From contig JAQFVV010006638.1 of NCBI GenBank assembly GCA_028023455.1, forward strand, positions 186,001 to 250,000: a stretch of DNA of 64,000 nt, written 5' to 3'. The translations under genes were made by a program, and so were the position numbers. Under the pieces are notes generated by a model. That model searched no databases. It was not told the DNA's origin and saw nothing but the letters and a program-made list of their open reading frames with translations. Source of the DNA: Epiperipatus broadwayi. Taxonomy: Eukaryota > Onychophora > Udeonychophora > Euonychophora > Peripatidae. Positions 55,662-64,000 of the stretch are shown piece by piece (the first letter of the stretch is position 1; every line of letters starts with the position of its first letter).

Positions 55662-57087
55662 GTGTTCGAAATTTTGGACGCCCTCCGTGGTGCTCTGATG
55701 AAGAAATCTCCCACACCCTGCAGAGTGAACAAGAGTAAATATTAAATTATAGAAATATTCGATTTTTTTTTCATACCGTTGAGATATATATACTTTGCGT
55801 TATTAAAATGCGCAGTTTTAAAACGATGTTTGAGTAAGTCAAATATACTAAATTTTTTCACCCATGCTTGCAAGTAGTTTCAGTTGAATAGATTGCCTTC
55901 TAATATTGTTAAGATAATATAATGAGATTTTTTTTTTTTAAAAAAGTGTGAAAGCGATTTTGAAGTTTTGTTTTAACGACAAAAATATTGAGAATAGTTT
56001 CAAAGCAAGTGAAAACCTGTATCGATTTTGTGCGTTTATTTAATTCAAAATAAACGAATGTTATTTCATAAATCTTTTTGCGAGTCAATTTTGTTTTGTT
56101 GTTTGAAAATTTTTTTTAAGAAAAAAATAAAGCAAAGAAAGTAGGATTACTTTTCATGTCTTACAAATAAACGCGTGTATGTGTGTATATATATTGTTTA
56201 ATATAGAAATCTTATCAAAGCCAGTGCATAATATAAATATCAGTTGAATAAAGTTTGGCCGGAATATGTGCTATCCGATATTAAGTAGAGTAACCGTTTA
56301 GGTTAAGTTTTTTGTATAAAACCAATCAGCCAAATACAGTCGTCAAAGTGTTAACGGTATATACACTTACGTTATAGAAACTTGAAATTGTATGATAACC
56401 CCGCAGAAGTAGCGTTAATATTAAACGTTCTACATAAAACATTATGTTCTTGAATCAAATGATTTTATTAAGTCACGTAAAAAGTATATATTTGGGGATC
56501 AGTGGATTAAATTATCTATTGGTCACATGTTGCTGGCTGGCACCTTTCAAATAAATTTGTCAGCAAATATGTTTGTCCATACAGCAGTGGTGAGTTTTGT
56601 TTGGTCTATAAAAGAGAGAAATGGTGATATATATATATATAGAGAGAGAGTTACTGACAGTATTATAAGAATATTATTGTGTTATATACTAATTGTTAAT
56701 ATGTTGTTTTATAGGACTGAGGAGAATAGTTCGAACTGGGTGAAATAAAGTTTTTCTCTCTCCTTATTGATAATTTAGATACACGTTATCATATCATATA
56801 TATACATGTAATAATAAAATAAAAATAAAAAAGAAAAGTGAAAAAGGTTTTATATAACAGAAATCAATCGGAACGTAGGCGAAAAAGAAAGGAAGGAAGA
56901 CACACAAACTGGATGAGAAAGGTGGGAACAGTATCAGCAGCGGGGAAGGATTTGGCATATAGGATCAGGGATCAGTATCTTTTATGAATATATACATAAA
57001 TAAAAAAATATTGCGTGAATAACTAATTCACCTGCTAACAAAAAAAAAAAAACACACATATAATTAATAAAAAAAAAAAAATACCAA
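55662..57087 (+). other. primer-binding region and long leader of Element 2
   Basis: TGGACGCCCTCCGTGG at 55675-55690, 13 bases after the LTR, resembles the tRNA-Lys primer-binding site (TGG-CGCCC-NN-CGTGG shared). A 1.4-kb leader without convincing frames follows, long for a retrotransposon. It ends in A-tracts immediately before the gag ATG, as in Element 1. Confidence 0.5.
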
Positions 57088-58209
57088 ATGGCAGAAATAA
57101 AAGGATTCAGTAAATCATCTGAAAATGGTGCAGAAACATCAGACACATCCAGTGATCATGAGATTGTTTTTAAAAAATATCCTGATAAAAGAAAAAGTTG
57201 TAGACGATTAGAGAAGAATGCCAAGCAGAGGGAGCATGATGATGATGGGAAGTTTTACACGATTCTCGAGGAGATGAGAGAGGATAGAAAACTTATGATG
57301 GCTATGATGGAGCGGATGTTGAGAATTGAAGAAGGACGTATGGGGATTGATGGTAAACTAGATCGGGAAGAGAAATCCAATAGCAATACAAAGAAGGAAG
57401 AAGGTGACCAAACCATACCAAAGGAGTTGGAAATTCAGAGCGAGGAAGTCAGTGAAGAGAAAACAAGCCAGAAGATAGAAGTTAGTAATGATGAGTTGGA
57501 GATGCAAACTGAGAGGCAGGGTCAAATTGAAAAACCAATAGTGGCAAGGGAAACTGCTATCAAGGGACAAGAAATAAAAGTAGAACAGACGATAAATCCC
57601 CAAATGAGGATGAGTAATATACCATACTTTGGGTCATCCATTCATATTCAAATATTTAAAAGCGACCCCGGAGAAAATCCAGATGTACATTTGGATAGTG
57701 TCAAGGAATTTTTATGCTTACACCAAATGACCGAGAAGGAGAAAACAACAGTAGCCAGCCATTATCTAAAGGAATCCGCGAAGGCTTGGTGGAAATTATT
57801 GAAAAACCCACCGATTACAATTCAAGGTTATGAAAATGCCCTTTTTAAAAGGTATTGGAGTGAAGAGAAGCAGGAGGGACTTTTACACAAGCTCTCCAGT
57901 CAAAAATATAATGAAAACAACAGACAGGGTTATGCAGCATTCTTCATTCACCAAGTGACAATACTTAAATCCCTTACTGCTTTTAAGTACACTGATCAGC
58001 ACATTATCCATATTATTGTGCATAATTTACCACTGTGGGTACAAAGAATGATGCTGGGAAGCTGCCCCATGTCGTTTGAAAAAACTATTGAGCTTTTAAA
58101 CCAGATTGATTATGGGGATTTGTCTCCAACAAAAAGGGAATGGGAGCAGAGTCATTACAACACGAGACAATTAAAGCCTTATATACCTCCTGACCCAGGG
58201 AGAACATAG
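57088..58209 (+). CDS. Gag-like capsid protein of Element 2 (373 aa)
   Basis: Predicted capsid-forming structural protein. Residues 1-190 are polar and charged with a short helical, Met-rich segment (about 60-90: ILEEMREDRKLMMAMMERML) and an acidic Glu/Lys region. Residues ~185-350 form the Gag core: DVHLDSVKEFLCLHQM, the tryptophan pair in AKAWWKLL (W234-W235), ALFKRYWSEEKQ, YAAFFIHQVTILKSLTA, and IIVHNLP (312-315). The end is short and basic without a zinc knuckle. The core aligns along its length with the Element 1 protein (WW, KQ, FF..Q...LK.LTA, II.HNLP), while the N-terminus is unrelated and lacks the long coiled coil. The ATG follows ACCAA. The stop lies 250 bp before the polypurine tract, so there is no room for pol. 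A Ty3/Gypsy-type origin is inferred from the Gag core. Confidence 0.88.
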   Translation: MAEIKGFSKSSENGAETSDTSSDHEIVFKKYPDKRKSCRRLEKNAKQREHDDDGKFYTILEEMREDRKLMMAMMERMLRIEEGRMGIDGKLDREEKSNSNTKKEEGDQTIPKELEIQSEEVSEEKTSQKIEVSNDELEMQTERQGQIEKPIVARETAIKGQEIKVEQTINPQMRMSNIPYFGSSIHIQIFKSDPGENPDVHLDSVKEFLCLHQMTEKEKTTVASHYLKESAKAWWKLLKNPPITIQGYENALFKRYWSEEKQEGLLHKLSSQKYNENNRQGYAAFFIHQVTILKSLTAFKYTDQHIIHIIVHNLPLWVQRMMLGSCPMSFEKTIELLNQIDYGDLSPTKREWEQSHYNTRQLKPYIPPDPGRT

Positions 58210-58444
58210 AAAACAAACAGTAATTTTGGGATAACCCGGTAGACGACCACTATGTTATAAATGTTTCAGATGATGAGTAAAGACCAATGGACATTAATAT
58301 ACAAATGATTGATAAAATGTATCATTCCACACCCATGTTTAGGTTCAGACTCTCACCCAGACTGTTCTCCAAAGTCGATCAACTTTGTAATGAAATGTAA
58401 GTCAGTAAACTATATATAAACATTTTTTTTTGTTATTTTTTTTT
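58210..58444 (+). other. 3' untranslated part of Element 2 interior
   Basis: No frame and no pol remnant between the gag stop and the polypurine tract. Confidence 0.6.
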
Positions 58445-58457
58445 AAGTAGGAAGAAA
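58445..58457 (+). other. polypurine tract, Element 2
   Basis: AAGTAGGAAGAAA, preceded by a T-tract, abuts the TGAAACAG start of the 3' LTR. Confidence 0.7.
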
Positions 58458-61032
58458 TGAAACAGACAGATCAAAGAATCGATCTTAGTTTCATGATTGT
58501 CATTTAAGAACGGTAATTCTAAACCACTATTTACCCGCAATGAGACTTTGTCTATTCCAAGCCACATAGATATTAAGTTATTTATTTTGTGTTTGTTTAA
58601 AAAGAATTTAATGTAAAGAGTATGAGTATAAATGTCACAAATCATGGTAAGTGATATTTGTGTGTGTGTGGGTTGTGGATATAGATTAGCTCAATTTAAA
58701 AGTTTCAATTGCGTGTATATTTTCTTTAAATTTTAATTTTGCAAATTATACAAAGTCATTTAAAAATGCTGATCAAAAGTCACATTCCTTTGATCAGTAT
58801 TTTTAATCAAAATCTTACTTGTACAAATGTATAGAATAATTAATTTGTACTTCGATAAATTAAGATAATGAATTTATATTTTTGTATTCACGAATTCCGA
58901 TGGAATTGTTTTGTCAATTTAGAATCATGTATTAAATTTAAAAATAAATGAGAAACATAGAACTCTTATCAAGAAAGGCAAATGCTATTGTATAGTCAAA
59001 TTAGATATTGCTGGAGGCCGAAATCAAAGGAGGCGGAGTTATGAACAAAAACTAGGCAGAAAGGTCAACCGTAGCCATCTTAAATATAAGATAGACTCTC
59101 TAACTTTTGACTTGGCTGTGCTTAGATCGTCTCAAGCTACAGCAAAGTAGTTGTTCCAGAGAAATCACTTCAACCATTATTAAGAAGTTGCCCGGTAAAC
59201 TGCAATCATGATGGGCTAAGTCCAAGAAGCTGATCCCTGTTCTGCCAATTTAAATCTTTCGTACCGCTGATCTGTAATGTTTTCCGTGCTTCCAGTCTTC
59301 CAAATTCCAACATTTAAATTAACCATGCCATTCTAAGAAATTCAAAATGCGCGCCTACATTCTTCATACATATCACCGCAAGAAGAAAACCGGATGAAGA
59401 AAGAATGGTAACTTTTGTTACATGAACTTTTTAACTTTCCTCTCAGTAATAATTTTATATTTAATCTGTTAATCAAAGTAATTGCATGTAAATTTCTTGC
59501 TTTCCATGTGAAAATGTTACACTAAAACCTGTCAGTAAATTTCTTCTCTAAGATTTCTGTGCTCTAGTCTTTAGATGAAAATTATTAATATTTGTGCCTA
59601 CTAATAACCCATTTGTGAATACATTTATATTTTACTATTACTTATTTTACAAACAAAACGATGCCAATAATAATATTTCTCAACTCGAATTAAAGTCAGT
59701 AAAGTTTATCTCATAATATTTATTATATTCATTTTAAAAGTAATTTTCTTTTATCGAACTAAGAATTGTTTCATTTATGTTGAGTTGAGAAATATTCCAG
59801 TATTTTTATTGGTTCTTTTACTTTGTCATGATATTTTAATCTATACTCCAAATCTAAAATACTTAAAATAGTCTAAAATTTTATTATAATTTTTTATATA
59901 TTATTACAGAGTAAGAATAATAAGTGAATATTTTTTTTGCTATTATTACCTTCCGAACAATCTGGGGAGTTATGGGTTTCAGAGTAAAATTAATTAATTA
60001 TTACTTTTGCGATCGTTTGATTTCGCCATGTTTTATTGAATAATTAGATCGGACTGTTGCGTAGAAAATGTTACAGAGAGAAAAGGTTTTATATAATTTC
60101 GTTTTAAAATCCACTTCCGATCACTCTTCCTCGATGTTACTGAGGCAATGCCTTTACCTTCGCCTAAGTTGGCATCTCGTTTTACTACCACATGGAGAGA
60201 AAGAAATTCTTCTCCAGGTAATCTCTTGGATCACCGGGGTTCGAAAATGAGCCCGGCTGGTTGTAGTGTCCCGGATCTACTTGGGGGCATTAAGACTTGT
60301 CAAAGTACAAGCCGCCCGGTATTCTTTAAATGCATCGCAAGTTATTATTTGTAGTATACCTAAATCCCTGCAACCATCAGTACATCAGTATTATATATCA
60401 TATTTTTATATAAAACCGCCTCCCATTTATCCGTATGCGCAATGGTTTGAAACTATGAAAATAAAACAACTTAATATAAACTAGTAGATAAATATTTTAA
60501 GTGCTCCAATTACTCTGATTCTCATATCAGCCTGTACAACCATTTAAACACATACATATTGGCATGAGTTTGTTAATCAGTACAAACCGATTATTGATGA
60601 CTAACAGCAATTTATTATAAATACATATGAGAGTTTTACCGTACCTGTAAATAATATTATTCAATGCTTTCAATAATTTATTAAAAATTTATCTAACCTA
60701 AGTTTGTCTCTCTTGCATTATTACTCTCGAAACCTAGTCAATCACCTGCTGTCTGTATCGACAACTGAAATATATACATGAAATTATTAGCCGCACCAAT
60801 ATCCCGACTATAAGATATCTATGAAATAGCTGATTGTAGGTAATTTAGTCTGTGTTTTTTCGATGAGCTAGTAAAGGGAGAACCCCGTACCGTTGTAATG
60901 TTGTCATCGGTGGGTCATGCCAGGGTTTTGGGTTTGAATTTAGTTTGCATTTTGGAATTTATTCCTAGACGTGGACTGGGTTTGAATTCGGATTACTGTG
61001 TGTGATTAGGCATGGTGATTTTTACCGGTACA
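58458..61032 (+). repeat. 3' LTR of Element 2
   Basis: 2575 bp, co-linear with the 5' LTR and ending ACCGGTACA. Many of the differences from the 5' LTR are CG to TG or CA changes. Confidence 0.93.
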
Positions 61033-61040
61033 ATATATAT

Positions 61041-63114
61041 TGTAATGATTGGAAAGAAAGTGATTATCAAATCTAACTGCAATCTGCACTACCAGGGCGC
61101 CATCTAGGCATTTCAGCCTAGAAAAATTTATAAAGTAGGCAGATACGCGCTGTTAAGATTCCACTTTATTTAAATATTCAGATCATTAGCCCAAGTCACT
61201 AGCTCAGTGGAACAGCAGAGATTATAAAATATAACTTTATATCTTAAATATAAAAAAATAAAAGCCACTGCCAGAAATTAACATGTAAAAATATTTATTT
61301 ACGCACATATATAATCATTCTAATTTGAGAAATAAGTTTAACATTTTAGATTTTTATAGTAATCTTTAATTTTACATTTAAATGGATTGCAATAATGAAT
61401 TTAATATTTATTTAGTGAGTCGAGTATGAATAGACTATATAGATTGTATTTGAAAAGAAAAATATTCTATCTCTTATTTAATCTTAGGCCAAAAAGTTCG
61501 CAGTCAAACCGGCACCAATCCATCTGATACATTTATGTATTCAATGTAGCATGAAAATACAACAACACAAAATACTATACTGTCAGGAATGTACATCTGA
61601 ACAGTAATTAGAGTTAGAGAAGACATTGTCTCTCCACCAAAAGGAATGCTACATCTTTTGGCGAATAGAACAATAAACAAAAAACTCCATAGGAATGGAC
61701 TGCGGTCCTTTGCCGACTTACAAACCCATCATAGGCAAACAGAAGGTGTGTGGCATATATATGCAATCCTGCCCATAGCAGATCTCATACTACATCTACT
61801 AATTACACAAATATATCCAATCCATTGAGCTAATTCAACTATGAAACGAATAACCTAAGATTACCCTCCCTTAAACTATATATATATAACTTTACAAATC
61901 TATACAGCCATTCATGCCCAACTTAAATTTAACATTTAAATATGTTTGCACAGATGAATTTTATACAATTTGTTTTATAATGTCGAGTATAGATCGGCTG
62001 CATAGATTCCACTGTCAAAAACGTTCCAAATTAAACATAAACGATCAAAATACAAAATCATCGATAATGTCAATTGCATAGGGACTACAAAAACTCACTA
62101 GCATTCATCATAAGATGCCACAATGACATTGATGACTTATATATTCCAATTGACTATGAAACAGCAACACAATTAACCGCTAACGAATCTATGCTATGTC
62201 TATACCCAACTTAAATTTCCTCATTTAAAATTTAAACAATAAATCTTAATACAAATAAAATAATAATTGGAAATTATTTTTACCAAACATAAGACATATA
62301 AAATTAAACATTATTAATTGAGTTGACACATAAGTCAGAGAAAAGTTCTTTTTTATAAAATTTAAATTAACTTATTAAATCTTTAAAGTTCTTAATTAAT
62401 TTTATGATTTTAACAGTTGTTCAGTTCTACTGCTTATGGTAGAAGAGTCCAGGTTCCTGTTAGCAATTCCCATGGAGACTTTCCTGGAGGACTGGTCTGA
62501 TATTTTGGAGGTAGCACTAGCTGGTTCTGTTCTGGTATCACAGTCTTTTCATTTTTAAAATAAGTGAGAAAGACAAGTGCGTCTTGTCGTTCGTATCACC
62601 AAATCAAGTTGGAAAACTGACTGGAACTCAATATTTTTCTTTTTATAGTCCTTCCATGGATTCCATGGACAAAAACGTCACTGTTCCATTTTTTCATTAT
62701 GGTCCGGGCCTTTATTTGCTTCCATTGGTCAAGCTAAAATATCTTTCGTCTCTTATCTATTTTTCATCTGACTTTTTAATTACACAGCTTTTGGATAATT
62801 AATAAACAATCATTTCCATTTACAGATTACATGAATTAATTAATACCTGTTTTTATTTTAACTTACGTTATTTCTTTATTAAAATATTTTTATATTTAAA
62901 TCTTGTATTTTTTTACAAAAAAAATATGTTCCAATATCCTTATTTTATTTATAAAAAAATATTTTTAAAGTTTAGCATCTGTGCGAATATATACGTTTAA
63001 CAAACATTTTAAATTTAGCGTTTAGTTTTTTTGTCTTTTTAATACATTTATTTTTATTTGCGAACTTTAAGATTTTATTTTAAATTAATGTAACAGCATA
63101 TTTATATACCATTG

Positions 63115-63116
<2 letters not shown>
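61041..63116 (+). repeat. F4 repeat copy, complete (2076 bp)
   Basis: Starts TGTAATG and ends CATTGCA, again between TA runs. The opening blocks (CAGGGCGCCATCTAGGCATTT, AGTAGGCAGATACG, box A-like TAGCTCAGTGG) match the copy at 48312. It lacks the long A/T patch of that copy and has several internal indels. The 72-codon frame at 62584-62802 is not conserved in the other copies and is not called. Confidence 0.7.
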
Positions 63117-63148
<32 letters not shown>

Positions 63149-63172
63149 TATATATGTAAATTCATTCATAAA

Positions 63173-63208
<36 letters not shown>

Positions 63209-63222
63209 TTTATGAATGAATT
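63117..63222. repeat. TA runs and a second TA-cored palindrome
   Basis: A TA run (63117-63147) borders F4. Then AATTCATTCATAAAGAA (from 63159) is exactly reversed as TTCTTTATGAATGAATT (to 63222) around about 30 bases of TA repeat, a 64-bp perfect hairpin like the larger one at 46.8 kb. Confidence 0.9.
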
Positions 63223-64000
63223 AAACATTTATCTGATATATATTTAAAAGGTTTTAATTGACAAAAGTTTATGCTTTCCATTTAATCTTGGTTATTCCTC
63301 CAGAATTCATCCAGTTTATAAAACCCCTTACTGATCATACAATTTGCTAAATTTTCTTAGGCCAAGTAACCACTACAAGACATACTTTCTGGAAACCCAA
63401 CTACTACAAGCCATTCTTTCAGAAACATGGTCAGAAAACCACCTCAGATGATACAAATATCAGGAAACTAAATCTTGTGTCAGACTCTTACATCATGAAG
63501 TCTGCACTATAGCTAGCCATCATGTGTGGATTAATAGTCAGATTTAGAATAATTCCATTATTTCATCTTTTATAATGTCTGGCATCCCTTATCGCAAATC
63601 CTTTGGCTCAATTGGACATAATGCCATTTGTACTTAAGATCCAGAATGTTTTGGTGTGTGCATTGGTCACTGTGTTTCAGAGAGGGAAACATAATCTTCA
63701 ATTTTTATTTCTTATTTGACCTTACTATCATTTAAATCTCACACAGGCTAGTTTGCTTTAGATACAATTATATTTCAATCAGTTCCATTCACTAAGATTT
63801 AAACATGATTTTTAAATAGAAATTAATCAACATTTTTCTATTTTTTTTTGGTTGCCATCCGATCCTTTGTGTCAGTCATTAGAGGCACAATTTTTAATCA
63901 AAAACACATTAATATACTTTCCCGGGCCAGTGATTCTCTATTAATATTGACTTTTTTTTGTTTGTTTGTTTGTTTACAAAGTTTACTTTCTTTCGTTTCT
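63223..64000. other. non-coding stretch to window end
   Basis: No gene recognised. A (TTTG)n run lies at about 63957-63974. Confidence 0.4.

Larger units (their letters stand above)
53090..61032 (+). mobile_element. Element 2: Gag-only LTR retrotransposon with 2.57-kb LTRs
   Basis: A complete 7.94-kb element. Two 2.57-kb LTRs (TGAAACAG...ACCGGTACA), differing by eye at about 30 positions, flank a 2.8-kb interior. The interior has a primer-binding-site-like sequence, a 1.4-kb leader, a single 373-codon gag and a polypurine tract. No pol-related frame is present. The left flank is a TA run (53071-53089) and the right flank is ATATATAT (61033-61040), after which an F4 copy starts at once. The LTRs do not resemble those of Element 1, so this is a separate family with the same layout. 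It is recent and must use enzymes in trans. Confidence 0.93.

Noticed and set aside
55690-55735. CTGATGA...GAAA in the Element 2 leader as a hammerhead
   Set aside because: Only one base separates the two motifs, so there is no stem II, and no stem I partner is visible.
61646-62802. 60- and 72-codon frames in F4
   Set aside because: Not maintained in the other F4 copies.

Overview
The window is about three-quarters A+T and looks like nuclear DNA from an animal with a repeat-rich genome. It has long TA runs, trinucleotide microsatellites, LTR retrotransposons, a tRNA-derived SINE and hammerhead-ribozyme satellites. I cannot name the species. Flatworms, cnidarians and molluscs would all fit, and nothing here decides between them. 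No conventional cellular gene could be supported. The only convincing long reading frames are two Gag-like proteins inside retrotransposons.

Layout. 1-14.8 kb: AT-rich DNA with a decayed LTR relative (about 1.8-2.85 kb), an (AAT)n run, a 345-bp tandem duplication and a degenerate hammerhead-like motif near 12.1 kb. 14.9-27.0 kb: a complete 12.2-kb element (Element 1) with two nearly identical 4.5-kb LTRs around a 3.1-kb interior that holds one 733-residue Gag and no pol. 27.2-27.6 kb: a (TAG)n run of about 125 copies. 27.9-29.2 kb: a retrozyme-like array of ~400-bp units carrying type I hammerhead ribozymes. 31.4-35.8 kb: an older element on the minus strand (Element 3), with ~1-kb LTR-like repeats around a stop-ridden gag. 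36.1-38.3 kb: a minus-strand copy of a 2.1-kb dispersed repeat (F4) beside a decayed coding-like stretch. 39.6-46.8 kb: degenerate tandem repeats and a SINE palindrome. 46.8-48.3 kb: a TA palindrome and a second, related hammerhead-like array. 48.3-53.1 kb: F4 copies. 53.1-61.0 kb: a second complete element (Element 2) with 2.57-kb LTRs around a 373-residue Gag. 61.0-63.1 kb: another F4 copy. The end is simple-sequence DNA.

How it fits together. Three related but distinct families have the same design: very large LTRs, a Gag-only interior, and no protease, reverse transcriptase or integrase. They must use replication enzymes in trans, like plant LARD and TR-GAG elements. Nearly all mobile units here (Elements 1 and 2, the F4 repeats and both hammerhead arrays) begin and end directly in (TA)n tracts, which suggests shared targeting of TA microsatellites. 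The combination of Gag-only giant-LTR elements, hammerhead arrays and TA-tract residence is the most interesting feature of the window.
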